Assembly (NCBI GenBank): GCA_021773565.1
Contig: JAJFJZ010000009.1
Span: 279,346 to 343,345, forward strand
DNA length: 64,000 nucleotides
Direction: 5' to 3'
DNA from: Gammaproteobacteria bacterium
GTDB lineage: Bacteria; Pseudomonadota; Gammaproteobacteria; Pseudomonadales; Azotimanducaceae
Position 1 is the stretch's first letter. Every line of letters begins with the position of its first letter. Below the pieces are notes generated by a model. It was given only the letters and a program-made list of their open reading frames with translations, was not told the DNA's origin and searched no databases. This document shows, in pieces, positions 18,335 to 27,335 of this stretch. The position numbers were made by a program, and so were the translations under genes.

Positions 18335-18625
18335 TCAGTGGTAGTTTTCGATCTTAACTTCTGAAAATTCACCATCCTTGAACTTGAAGGTTATACCCCA
18401 AGGTAATTTAATGGTTACATTCCAATTACCTTTCAGACCGCCTTTAAGTTTATGTCGTCTGATATCAGGTGGATTGCCTTTAATTTGCAAATCCTCGATT
18501 GAGCTAGTTGAATGCATAATTGTTAGCAATGCATTTGCTCTTACCCACATGTTTCTCGGTAGCGAATTCGACTGATTTTGTTCCCAGATATCCTTGGCTA
18601 CTTTTCCTCTGAAGTTGGTAATCAT
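18335..18625 (-). CDS. higB: HigB-type mRNA interferase toxin (RelE superfamily)
   Basis: The 96-residue plasmid-maintenance-killer family toxin has the signature IKGNPPDIRRHKLKGGLKGNWNVTIK and the C-terminal ITFKFKDGEFSEVKIENYH. HigB cleaves mRNA on the ribosome. It is the first gene of the pair, with a perfect palindrome immediately upstream at 18639-18661 that probably serves as the HigA operator. Confidence 0.92.
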   Translation of the reverse strand: MITNFRGKVAKDIWEQNQSNSLPRNMWVRANALLTIMHSTSSIEDLQIKGNPPDIRRHKLKGGLKGNWNVTIKLPWGITFKFKDGEFSEVKIENYH

Positions 18626-18638
18626 AACCAGTTGTTTA

Positions 18639-18661
18639 TTACACTATATGGTATAGTGTAA
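18639..18661. promoter_or_regulatory. Palindromic operator of higBA
   Basis: Perfect 10-base arms TTACACTATA and TATAGTGTAA flank a TGG spacer, ending 13 bases upstream of higB. Autoregulatory antitoxins bind such palindromes over the promoter; TATAGT and TATACT on the two strands could serve as -10 boxes. Confidence 0.75.
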
Positions 18662-18773
18662 CAAAATATCTAGCCAGGTCAATAAGAGAAAGCAGGGCTG
18701 AGCTGTACTCTGTGAACGCCAAATCGACAGTTGTTATACTGGTACCTTTCCTGGACGCCAAAGAGAGTACTTT

Positions 18774-20177
18774 ATGAGAAATATGCGACTTTTGTTTGTT
18801 GTTACTGCACTGATGCTGACTGTCCCTTTGTTGGCGTGGGAACTGGTTATCAATAATGGCAGGGTCATTGACCCGGAATCTGGCCTGGACGCAATTAGAA
18901 ATATCGCGATCGAAGAGGGCCAGATTCGCAAGATAAGCCCTCGCGCACTCAAGGGTGATGTCGTTATTGATGCAACCGGACTGGTTGTTTCACCCGGCTT
19001 TATTGATCTGCATGCCCATGGCCAGGATGCCGTCAGTAACCGCTTTCAGGCAGCAGATGGTGTTACCACGGCGCTGGAACTTGAAATTGGTATTTCACCC
19101 ATCGAGTCCTGGTATGCGTCTCGTGCGGGTAAAGCACCCCTTAATTATGGTACATCTGTCAGCCATCCCTGGGCCAGGGCAGCAGCACTGGGCGTTGCTG
19201 CCGAAAAAGCATTGACCAGTGCTGCTCATGCCGTTTTAAGCGAGGACCAGCTTGAGAAGATGCTGGCCAGTCTTCGGCGTGGTGTTGAACAGGGCGCACT
19301 CGGAATTGGCATGGGTATCACATACACGCCAGCAGCTAATCACGAAGAAATTTATCGCGTCTTTGAACTCGCCGCTGAATTGAAACGACCCATCTTTGTG
19401 CACATGCGTAATCCGAAGTTTATGAACAATGATACGCTGGCTCCGCTTCAGGAGGTAATATCGAACGCTGTAATAACGGGTGCTGCGCTGCATGTCGTGC
19501 ATATCAACTCCAGCCTGGATGAGTCTGCGCCACAAGCTGTAGAGATGATCCGAAAGCTACAGGCAAAAGGGTTTGATATCACAACCGAAAACTATCCTTA
19601 TACTGCTGGTTCAACGCGGCTTGAAAGTGCCTTGTTTGACGGCTGGAGCGACTACGAAAAATTGCAGTGGGTAGCAACCGGTGAAATATTGAACAAAGAG
19701 AGCTTTGAACGATACAGAAAGGAGGGTGGCTGGGTTATTATTCACGGCCGGTCACAGAAAACTAACGACTGGTTGGTGGCGCAACCGGATTTGATTATCG
19801 CCAGTGATGGTATTCCATTCGTTGATGGTTTATCACACCCCCGCAGTGCGGGAACCTTTGCCAAAATTCTCGGCAAATACGTGCGAGAAGACAAGTTGTT
19901 AACGCTGATGCAAGCATTGGCAAAGATGACTATCATGCCCGCCCGTCGGCTGGAATCTTACGTGCCGCAAATGAAGCACAAGGGCAGAATTCAAAAAGGC
20001 GCTGATGCGGATATCACTATTTTTGATCCCAATGTCATAATCGATCAAGCCACTTACACTAAGCCAGCCCAGCACTCCAGGGGCATAGTTCATGTGCTGG
20101 TCAATGGCATCCCTGTAGTATCAAATGGCAAGGTAATCGAGTCCGCCTATCCAGGAGAAGCAATACTCGCAGAATAA
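18774..20177 (+). CDS. Exported amidohydrolase (D-aminoacylase/dihydroorotase-like)
   Basis: A signal peptide (about residues 5-21, LLFVVTALMLTVPLLA) precedes a metal-dependent amidohydrolase barrel. It has GRVIDPESGLDAIRNIAIEEGQI, the metal motif GFIDLHAHGQD (about residue 75), the conserved VHMRNP and HVVHINSS, and a C-terminal composite domain KGRIQKGADADITIFDP. The family hydrolyses N-acyl-D-amino acids or cyclic amides; the exact substrate is unclear. It is followed directly by a tandem repeat rather than a recognisable terminator. Confidence 0.85.
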   Translation: MRNMRLLFVVTALMLTVPLLAWELVINNGRVIDPESGLDAIRNIAIEEGQIRKISPRALKGDVVIDATGLVVSPGFIDLHAHGQDAVSNRFQAADGVTTALELEIGISPIESWYASRAGKAPLNYGTSVSHPWARAAALGVAAEKALTSAAHAVLSEDQLEKMLASLRRGVEQGALGIGMGITYTPAANHEEIYRVFELAAELKRPIFVHMRNPKFMNNDTLAPLQEVISNAVITGAALHVVHINSSLDESAPQAVEMIRKLQAKGFDITTENYPYTAGSTRLESALFDGWSDYEKLQWVATGEILNKESFERYRKEGGWVIIHGRSQKTNDWLVAQPDLIIASDGIPFVDGLSHPRSAGTFAKILGKYVREDKLLTLMQALAKMTIMPARRLESYVPQMKHKGRIQKGADADITIFDPNVIIDQATYTKPAQHSRGIVHVLVNGIPVVSNGKVIESAYPGEAILAE

Positions 20178-20256
20178 ATGGGGTCAGGTTCATTATTCAG
20201 ATTACACTGAATAAATGAATAAAAGGGGTCAGGTTCATTATTCAGATTACACTGAA
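20172..20256. repeat. Two tandem 40-base repeats, period 45
   Basis: The unit starts GAATAAAW and continues GGGGTCAGGTTCATTATTC then AGATTACACTGAA. Copies lie at 20172-20211 and 20217-20256 and differ at one position (base 8). The first copy overlaps the last codons of the amidohydrolase gene. GGGGTCAGGTTC-type sequences often accompany REP-associated or IS200-like transposase relics in gammaproteobacteria, but no transposase is present here. Confidence 0.85.
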
Positions 20257-20412
20257 GTAGACAAATTTTTTCGTTAGTCAGTCTTCAAGGCGATCCAAAG
20301 GAGTACTGCGCAAAGTGGTAAAACTGGAAAATGAAGCAGACCGTAATCCGGGTGTGGGCGCGCACAGTCGGATGGTGGTTGAGGATTGGCTTGGGAATTT
20401 GGTGGGGATCGG

Positions 20413-21084
20413 GTGACACAAAAACCGTCGCTATTACAACAGATCCGGCGATCTGGCCTGCCACGGGTCGTCATGGCCAGGGTATCGCGGGCGCTGGAGC
20501 GTTACCTGCGTATACATCTGTGGGCTATTTCGACTCGCCCTATGTATCGTGATTATGACGTGCCACTTGAGCTGGCAGAGGCTTTCGAGTTTAAGCTATT
20601 AACGATCGATGAGTTGCGCAGCGCAGCCATCGAACGGCATCGGGGTTTAGATGCTGAGTTCATACAAGATGCGCGCACACGGGGTGATACTTGTTTTGCC
20701 GCGATACAGAACGGCTCTGTCGTTGCTTACAACTGGCATAGCCGAACGAAAGCGCCCGTGTTGGAAAACCTGTGGCTTCAAGTCGAGCACCCACAAGCGT
20801 ATTACTCGTACAAATCCTGGGTATCGCCAGGGTTAAGAGGCTTAAGAATGTCGGAAACGCTCCGCGGTTTATACGATGCGAAATTCTCCAGTGACGAACT
20901 CACCAGCGCCTTCGGCTATGTATCCCTGCACAATCTGGCTTCTATGGCGTCACTGGAGCGAAATCCTGAGCAGAAGCGTTGCGGATATGCCGTGATTCTA
21001 AACGGGAAACGCAAGGCTCGTACCTGGTGTACGAGCAAAGCTCGAGCGTGGGTGTCTTTTGAGTCTACTGAGCATTCTGGATAG
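20413..21084 (+). CDS. GNAT-like acyltransferase, function unknown
   Basis: The frame opens at TTG 20386, but GTG 20413 follows a purine-rich GGTGGGGATC and is the likelier start (223 residues). The stretch GDTCFAAIQNGSVVAYNWHS, then ENLWLQVEHPQAYYSYKSWVSPGLRGLRM, followed by GYVSLHNLASMASLERN, resembles the FemAB/GNAT proteins found in bacterial polysaccharide and secondary-metabolite loci. No specific substrate can be given. It converges on the PP-loop gene with only five bases between the stops. Confidence 0.65.
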   Translation: MTQKPSLLQQIRRSGLPRVVMARVSRALERYLRIHLWAISTRPMYRDYDVPLELAEAFEFKLLTIDELRSAAIERHRGLDAEFIQDARTRGDTCFAAIQNGSVVAYNWHSRTKAPVLENLWLQVEHPQAYYSYKSWVSPGLRGLRMSETLRGLYDAKFSSDELTSAFGYVSLHNLASMASLERNPEQKRCGYAVILNGKRKARTWCTSKARAWVSFESTEHSG

Positions 21085-21089
21085 TTATT

Positions 21090-22517
21090 TCATCGGCGCG
21101 GTTGTGGTAACTCGAGCCATTCGTTGTTGCGAGAGTGTTTTGCATTGCGTTTTTGCAACCAGCCAGCAAGCAGGATGTCGTCCAACGATCTGGCTATATT
21201 CTTTAGTGCTCGTTTAAAATGCACGCTGGCTTCGGCCCAGGCCATAGCCCTAACGAGCCTGGTATTGGCCATTGCCCTTGCACTCTCAATATTCTCGCTG
21301 AACAGCTGCGCATCCACCGTTGCAACAAACCGGGCACCGCGGATGCTGCTCATTGTTAGAGGGAGCGGAAATTTGGGTGACTGGATGTTGAGCAGTTCCA
21401 TCGCAATCATGGTGCGCAGACATTTATTGCATCGACAACAGTTTATCTCAGGCTGTTCCCAGCACACCAGCAACTTTTGCATCGCGTCGGAATGTTGATC
21501 AAGGTATGCAATCTTTTCGATACGACTTTCTGCACCACCATCGTAAACCAGTTGAACCGTATCTGAAGACCAGGCGGGATCTGTTAACGGATGGGAACCA
21601 ACCGGATCCAGGTGGTTGTATGGATAAGATGACGGAATATAGATTTTGCTAAATCCCAGAAGGTGAGCAACAGCCGCCAGGGAGCTGCCGTGATTGAGGT
21701 AGCGGCCTATTTTTAGGTTTCGGAAGAATTCAACCTGATTGGTTTCAACGACGATCAGTTGCTTGCCATAGGCTTTTGCAAAGCCGGTCAGATAGTCTGT
21801 GGTTCGCGCAAGCGTCGGCGTATCCTGCATATGCTCAAATCCAGCGATATATACAATATGGCTGATCTCCTCCTGGTGTTTCAACAGGGTGTAAACGCTA
21901 TCCACGCCGCCTGAGAACATTGAGGCAATCCCGGGTGTGCGGTCCTGTGTGCTCGAATAAGCTGTTTCGCGTGCCTTGAGGGTAAATTGCTCCAGGCGTG
22001 GACACCAGCTTTGAAATACGTTCCTGAGGAAGGGGAGTGAGGCGGTTAAAGCGGGTGAAACCGGGTATTCAGATGGTATTTCGAGCGTAGTCAGTTCGGC
22101 AGTACGAGTGTTCGTATGATGCGGTGCCATCGCTGGGAAAAACGCACTCGCAACAAGGGCATTTCCGATTGTTCCATTTAGATAGCTGGCAGGTAATTTG
22201 AACCAGAGTATCTCACCACAGATCGTTACAGACAACTTAGCCTGGATTTCATTTGTGTCCAGTTGGATATTCTCTATGCGCATAACGTGTCTCAGTAAGC
22301 CTCTATTTTGAGCTTCGGTGATACGGCTACGTTTAGCAAGTCTCTGTGTTTTGTTGGTCAGTAGGGCATTTTCGCCGGTAGTGCTGATCTTCCAATCGAC
22401 GGGACTGCGGTAAAGATTCACCTGCTCCGGGCTGGACACCATGGCCGCATCACTGATGCACTCCTGGACATATTGGTCCAGAATGTGGAAGCACCCTGTT
22501 TCTTGCGCGGTCCCCAC
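21090..22517 (-). CDS. PP-loop ATP-pyrophosphatase-like protein with Cys cluster
   Basis: The 475-residue protein has an N-terminal domain of about 190 residues that I do not recognise, then a PP-loop nucleotide-binding motif MFSGGVDSVYTLL (about residue 203). A C-terminal cluster CCRCNKCLRTM follows (about residue 385). PP-loop enzymes adenylate a carboxyl or carbonyl group, and the Cys set recalls QueC zinc binding. A GTG start is used, with an internal ATG at 22442 as alternative. Similar proteins occur near GNAT/FemAB genes in sugar-polymer loci; whether it acts with the convergent neighbour is unknown. Confidence 0.68.
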   Translation of the reverse strand: MGTAQETGCFHILDQYVQECISDAAMVSSPEQVNLYRSPVDWKISTTGENALLTNKTQRLAKRSRITEAQNRGLLRHVMRIENIQLDTNEIQAKLSVTICGEILWFKLPASYLNGTIGNALVASAFFPAMAPHHTNTRTAELTTLEIPSEYPVSPALTASLPFLRNVFQSWCPRLEQFTLKARETAYSSTQDRTPGIASMFSGGVDSVYTLLKHQEEISHIVYIAGFEHMQDTPTLARTTDYLTGFAKAYGKQLIVVETNQVEFFRNLKIGRYLNHGSSLAAVAHLLGFSKIYIPSSYPYNHLDPVGSHPLTDPAWSSDTVQLVYDGGAESRIEKIAYLDQHSDAMQKLLVCWEQPEINCCRCNKCLRTMIAMELLNIQSPKFPLPLTMSSIRGARFVATVDAQLFSENIESARAMANTRLVRAMAWAEASVHFKRALKNIARSLDDILLAGWLQKRNAKHSRNNEWLELPQPRR

Positions 22518-22639
22518 GTCGTTTATGGCTGACAGTCAAAAAAAAACCACAGGGTTAATACCCGCCATTACCAATTGTGGTGACGCCAGACCGTTGTTGG
22601 TACTATCCTCAACAATATTACATTTTGTGAGATACAGAC

Positions 22640-25120
22640 TTGGAGCACACGAGCACGGTAATCGATTTAGTGAGCGCAGTGACCATGCTGTTACTGGTGG
22701 CGGCCGCGGTGCTGGCGTTGAGCAAGCGCCTGCGACTGCCTTTTACGGTTATGCTGGTGGTCGCCGGTATCGGGCTGGCGGAATTTGCCAAGTGGAGCCC
22801 CTGGTTACTCTCGACGCTGGTTGAATTCCACATCTCACCCGATGTCATTCTGTTCGTGTTTCTGCCTACCCTGATCTTTGAATCATCGCTGCACCTGGAC
22901 GCACGCGAAGTACGACGTAATCTGTTGCCTGTGCTGACCCTGGCGGTACCCGGCTTGCTGATATCCACTGCTATTATTGGCACCCTGGTGGCCTGGCTAA
23001 CGCCTATTGATTTCGCCGCTGCTCTGGTGCTGGGTGCGATCCTCAGCGCAACGGACCCGGTCGCGGTAATCTCCCTGTTCAAACAGCTCGGGGCGCCGCG
23101 AAGGCTAACTATACTGGTAGAGGGCGAAAGCCTGTTTAATGACGCGACTGCCATTGTCGCATCGCAAATATTGCTGGCGATAGCTGTAGCTGGTTACGTG
23201 TCGACCCAGACGATCGTTTCCGGCGTTGGTGATTTTGCCTTTGTCTTTTTTGGTGGCGCTATTGTCGGTTATGGGCTGGCTGTTGCGGTCGGCTATTTAC
23301 TGGGCCACGTAGAGGGTGATCCGTTGATAGAGATTTCCCTCACCACATTTCTGGCCTACTTTTCTTTTCTGCTCGCAGAACATGTGTTGCACGTCAGCGG
23401 TGTAATGGCGACGGTTGCTGCAGCCTTGACCATCGGCGGTTGGGGTCGCTCGAAGATTTCACCCTCTGTCAGCGAATACCTGGAAAATTTCTGGGAGTAT
23501 CTGGCCTATGTTGCCAACGCCCTGATATTTCTATTGGTAGGTTTGCAGATCAATCTGGTCGCCGTTGCTGATTCCTGGCGCATGCTGGTGTGGGTGATTC
23601 TTGCCATGTTGTTGGCCCGGGCAGTGGTAGTTTTTACCTTGGTCCCGCTGGTAGGTCGCCTGCCGGGTGCGGAAGGCATCAACCGCAAGTACCAGACGGT
23701 GATGTATTGGGGCGGTCTGCGTGGCGCCATCGCTTTGGCTATTGCGCTGAGCCTGGGGGAATTTCGCCATGCCGACACATTTGTAGTTCTGGTGACGGGC
23801 GCTGTGCTGTTCACCCTTATTCTTCCCGGACTCACGATTGAGAAACTTATCAAATCCCTCGGCCTGCATCATCCGCCCCTGGCGGACCGGATGGCCGAAA
23901 CCGAGGCACGCCTGGGCGCGCGGCGCAATGCGATGACGAAGCTGCCAGATCTCCAAAGGGAGGCATCTTTTTCAGCCCGCATAGCTACTCGTCTGCGCAC
24001 GGATTATCAATTAAATATTGATGATGCCGAGGAACATTTCGAAAAGCAGTGGAAGCTGGAACTCGACGATACCCAGGAACATAACCTGTTGTTGTTGAAA
24101 TGCTTCTCTGTGCAAAAAGCATTTTATCACGAGATGCTTGGCAGTGGACATTTGTCGGAGCAGACTTACCGCAACCTGGTTTATGCGCTGAACGTTGAGG
24201 GCGATAGCCTGCGATACCAGGGCGCGCTACCCCGTGTACCACCTCGTTCAAAATGGGGACGCTGGTTGCGCAATACGTGGATGCGCCTGATGCAGCGCCT
24301 GGGATTTTTGGATTCCTATGCAGAATCTATACGCAGTCATGCGACCGCACAGGACTATGAGTACGCCTGGGCTGGATACCATGGCTGTGTGCGGGTGTTG
24401 GCCAACATTGACAGCTTGTCGCAGCATAGCCATACCCGTAACGCTGTCGTGCGTGAACTGCGTGCGCTCTTTAGTCGTTGGGCCCAGGGCGCACGTAAAA
24501 AACTGGATACCGTCGCCGAACAGTTCCCCGAGTTTTACAATGCCAGCCAGCAAAGGCTCGCCGAGCGAATGATGTTGCACAGCCAGCGGGACTTTATCGT
24601 TGCCCAGCGTAGAAGCGGCACCATCCCTAACAGCGTCGCTGCGTTGCTGCTGGAAGAGCTGGACGGTGAAATACGCAAGCTGCGGGGCTACGACACGACC
24701 GCCCTAAAGATTGATTCCAGCGAGCTACTGCGCAAAATGCCGATATTCCAGAATCTGCCTGAAGACGAAGTTTTAGGCATTTTGTCCTGTCTGCAACAGC
24801 GTACGGTGCCAACACGCCAGGATTTGTTGCAGGAAGGCAACCGTGGTGAAACGCTGTATCTCATCGCGCGCGGTAAAATCAGGGTGTTAACAACCGAAGA
24901 TGGCAGCGAGGTTGAAATTGACGTTTTGGGTGTTGGCGACATCATCGGTGAAGGCGGCTTCTTGAGAAACGAAATGTGCACAGCCACTTATCGTGCTCTG
25001 ACGCCATGCGCAATCTATGAACTGAAACGCAGAGATCTTGATCTGCTCCACGCGTCAAACCCGGGTCTCCTTGCAAAGCTGGAGCAGGCCATACTGGAGC
25101 GAGCTGACAAAGATGTTTAA
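22640..25120 (+). CDS. CPA1 Na+/H+ antiporter with C-terminal cyclic-nucleotide-binding domain
   Basis: The 826-residue protein starts with about twelve membrane helices (residues 8-410) carrying the CPA1 core ATDPVAVISLFKQLGAPRRLTILVEGESLFNDATAI, whose Asn-Asp pair is the transport site. A long cytosolic helical region follows (about 430-690). A cyclic-nucleotide-binding fold comes last (about 700-820: MPIFQNLPEDEVLGILSCLQQ, GETLYLIARGKIRVLT, GDIIGEGGFL). This layout resembles plant SOS1. The start is TTG 22640. It probably extrudes Na+ under cNMP or other allosteric control, relevant to a saline habitat. Confidence 0.9.
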   Translation: MEHTSTVIDLVSAVTMLLLVAAAVLALSKRLRLPFTVMLVVAGIGLAEFAKWSPWLLSTLVEFHISPDVILFVFLPTLIFESSLHLDAREVRRNLLPVLTLAVPGLLISTAIIGTLVAWLTPIDFAAALVLGAILSATDPVAVISLFKQLGAPRRLTILVEGESLFNDATAIVASQILLAIAVAGYVSTQTIVSGVGDFAFVFFGGAIVGYGLAVAVGYLLGHVEGDPLIEISLTTFLAYFSFLLAEHVLHVSGVMATVAAALTIGGWGRSKISPSVSEYLENFWEYLAYVANALIFLLVGLQINLVAVADSWRMLVWVILAMLLARAVVVFTLVPLVGRLPGAEGINRKYQTVMYWGGLRGAIALAIALSLGEFRHADTFVVLVTGAVLFTLILPGLTIEKLIKSLGLHHPPLADRMAETEARLGARRNAMTKLPDLQREASFSARIATRLRTDYQLNIDDAEEHFEKQWKLELDDTQEHNLLLLKCFSVQKAFYHEMLGSGHLSEQTYRNLVYALNVEGDSLRYQGALPRVPPRSKWGRWLRNTWMRLMQRLGFLDSYAESIRSHATAQDYEYAWAGYHGCVRVLANIDSLSQHSHTRNAVVRELRALFSRWAQGARKKLDTVAEQFPEFYNASQQRLAERMMLHSQRDFIVAQRRSGTIPNSVAALLLEELDGEIRKLRGYDTTALKIDSSELLRKMPIFQNLPEDEVLGILSCLQQRTVPTRQDLLQEGNRGETLYLIARGKIRVLTTEDGSEVEIDVLGVGDIIGEGGFLRNEMCTATYRALTPCAIYELKRRDLDLLHASNPGLLAKLEQAILERADKDV

Positions 25121-25128
25121 GTGGGGCG

Positions 25129-25950
25129 CTACCCCATCTGACCCAAACTGATGCCGCCATCTACGGCTACCACTTGACCGGTGATCTGACGGGCCTGATC
25201 GGATGCAAAAAATACCGCCAGATTTCCGATATCTTCCGGTGTTTGCTCTTCTCCCAGGGGTGCAGCATTTTCTATCACAACTTCAAATATTTGCCGTTGT
25301 GACATGTTCGCGAACTCGGATTGTCGGGCCTTCATCCCGTCAGCGAGCAACTCCCACGCCCGAGTCCATATAATGCCGGGACATATGCAATTGACCCTTA
25401 TCTTCCGGGATGCCAGATCAACAGCCAGGGTCCGGGTCAGGTGCGCAACTGCTGCTTTGGCAGCACCATACGCGGGCAACATCGGCGTTGGTGAAAGTGC
25501 AGCAATAGAGGCTATATTAATAATACTACCCCCATCCCTGATGCGACTGATTGCCGCATGAGTTGAGGAAAAAGCAGTCCTCAAATTGTAGTGAAGCTGC
25601 TCATCCCAATTGTCATCGCTTAATCCCAGAAATGCGCTTGCAGGAGAGAGTTCCTGGGCTTCAACGTTCAGCCCGCCAATGCCCGCATTGTTAACCAGTA
25701 TATCCAGTTGGCCCAGTTTTGAAGCTACGAGGTCGATGGCTTCTGCCATTGAATTCTGATTTGCTGCATCTGCGACGATGCCCATAGATTGAGTATCCAG
25801 GGCCGCTGCCGAGCTGTCGGCGAGCTCCTGGCTGAGATCTGTAACAGCTACTTTGGCCCCGTGCTGTGCAAAGCATTTTGCAATGCCCGCACCAATACCC
25901 CGACCGGCACCGGTGACCAATACCACTTTGTTTTCCAAGCTCACTGCCAT
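25129..25950 (-). CDS. Short-chain dehydrogenase/reductase
   Basis: This is a classical SDR with cofactor motif VTGAGRGIGAGIA (residues 12-24), NNAGIGG, catalytic Tyr-Lys in YGAAKAAVAHLTRTLA, and IRVNCICPGIIWT. The Asp after the second strand (AVTDLS) favours NAD+. It is the last gene of the GST-LLM-P450-SDR operon, 34 bases after the P450, so oxidation of a P450-made alcohol is a reasonable but unproven role. Confidence 0.9.
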   Translation of the reverse strand: MAVSLENKVVLVTGAGRGIGAGIAKCFAQHGAKVAVTDLSQELADSSAAALDTQSMGIVADAANQNSMAEAIDLVASKLGQLDILVNNAGIGGLNVEAQELSPASAFLGLSDDNWDEQLHYNLRTAFSSTHAAISRIRDGGSIINIASIAALSPTPMLPAYGAAKAAVAHLTRTLAVDLASRKIRVNCICPGIIWTRAWELLADGMKARQSEFANMSQRQIFEVVIENAAPLGEEQTPEDIGNLAVFFASDQARQITGQVVAVDGGISLGQMG

Positions 25951-25984
25951 TCTCCTTAAAAGAAATCCGGTTATGTAATTGGTA

Positions 25985-27247
25985 CTAAATTCGATGTAAT
26001 CGCACTGGAACGTCCTTTATTCCCCTAATAAAATTGTTAGGGAGGCGGGTAACGTCGCCTACCAGTTCAATTCTACTAAATCGCTTCATGATCTCCTCCC
26101 AGAGCACACGCAGTTGCATCTCGGCCAGTCGATTACCCATGCATCGGTGAATGCCGAATCCGAATGCGACGTGCGCTCGCGCATTGGGGCGGTCAATAAT
26201 CAAACGGTCAGCATTGTTGAAAACACGCTCATCGTGATTGCCAGACAGATACCACATAATGACCTTGTCCCCCTCCTTTATCAGCTTGCCGCCAAGTTCG
26301 TAGTCCTGCAACGCGGTTCTGCGCATGTGAATGACGGGCGTTTGCCAACGAATGAACTCGGATACCATGTTCGGTATGAGATCGGAATTGTTGCGCAGTT
26401 TCTGGTACTCATCCGGGTATTCGTTTAAGGCCATGACCCCTCCGCTGATACTGTTGCGCGTGGTATCGTTACCGCCAACGATTAATAACAGCAGTGTGCC
26501 CAGGAAGAGCCCCGGGTTTTCGTTCATGGTGCGTGTTTCTTCGCCATGTGCAAGCATGGAGATGAGATCGAATTTTGGCGGTGCCGCAGCCCTTTCCGCC
26601 CAGAGTTGATAGAACTGACCCGCCGCCTGCATGAGTTCTTCATACCGCCTGGTCATGTCGATGCTGTCATCGCCAGTAACCTGGGGAACTGCAGTAGTGA
26701 TATCTGACCAGTGAATCAGCTTGTGGCGCTCTTCGTACGGAAAATCGAACAAGGTTGCCAACATCCGACCCGTCAGTTCGATAGACACTTCATCCACCCA
26801 GTTAAAGGTCTCTCCCACGGGTAAATTTTCCAGTATATCCACTGCACGCTCGCGAATGAGGGGTTCGAACTCAGCCAGGTTTTGTGGGGCGACTGCTGGC
26901 ATTACGGTATTGCGCTGGGGGGTGTGCCGAGGCTCATCCAGTTGGATAAAACTCTCTCTCTGCAATTCTTCCGTGTTAATTTCATCAGCTTCCACAATCG
27001 AAATGCCGCCGGCTTCCGAGGAGAATACCTGGTGATTGGTATCCACTTCCTTGATAAGTGCATGACTGCTCACCGACCAGAAAGGACCATTTTTGCTATC
27101 GGCAAGATAGTGAACGGGAGCCTCACGCCGCAATCGTGCAAACCAGGGACGCCATGTGTCGTTCTCAAACAACTCGGGGCGGCTGACGTCGATTTCCTCC
27201 AGCGGCGTGTTATCTACTGTTGTTTGTTGTTCATCTAACATACTCAT
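25985..27247 (-). CDS. Cytochrome P450, CYP153-like (alkane terminal hydroxylase type)
   Basis: This soluble bacterial P450 of 420 residues has I-helix GGNDTTRNSISGG, ExxR in EFIRWQTPVIHMRRTALQDYELGG, and haem loop FGFGIHRCMGNRLAEMQLRVLWEE. The I-helix GGNDTTRNS and the helix-K to loop wording strongly resemble CYP153A enzymes, which hydroxylate n-alkanes or fatty acids at the terminal carbon. CYP153 genes usually sit with ferredoxin and ferredoxin reductase genes; neither is seen here, so redox partners must lie elsewhere. It is preceded by an LLM oxidoreductase and followed by an SDR. Confidence 0.88.
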   Translation of the reverse strand: MSMLDEQQTTVDNTPLEEIDVSRPELFENDTWRPWFARLRREAPVHYLADSKNGPFWSVSSHALIKEVDTNHQVFSSEAGGISIVEADEINTEELQRESFIQLDEPRHTPQRNTVMPAVAPQNLAEFEPLIRERAVDILENLPVGETFNWVDEVSIELTGRMLATLFDFPYEERHKLIHWSDITTAVPQVTGDDSIDMTRRYEELMQAAGQFYQLWAERAAAPPKFDLISMLAHGEETRTMNENPGLFLGTLLLLIVGGNDTTRNSISGGVMALNEYPDEYQKLRNNSDLIPNMVSEFIRWQTPVIHMRRTALQDYELGGKLIKEGDKVIMWYLSGNHDERVFNNADRLIIDRPNARAHVAFGFGIHRCMGNRLAEMQLRVLWEEIMKRFSRIELVGDVTRLPNNFIRGIKDVPVRLHRI

Positions 27248-27335
27248 ACTGATCTCCAGAGGCTGAAAAATATCACCAGACTGTAACCGTTAGCGATTCG
27301 GTGGCTACCCATGCATCGGCCAGCAATTAACAGAA

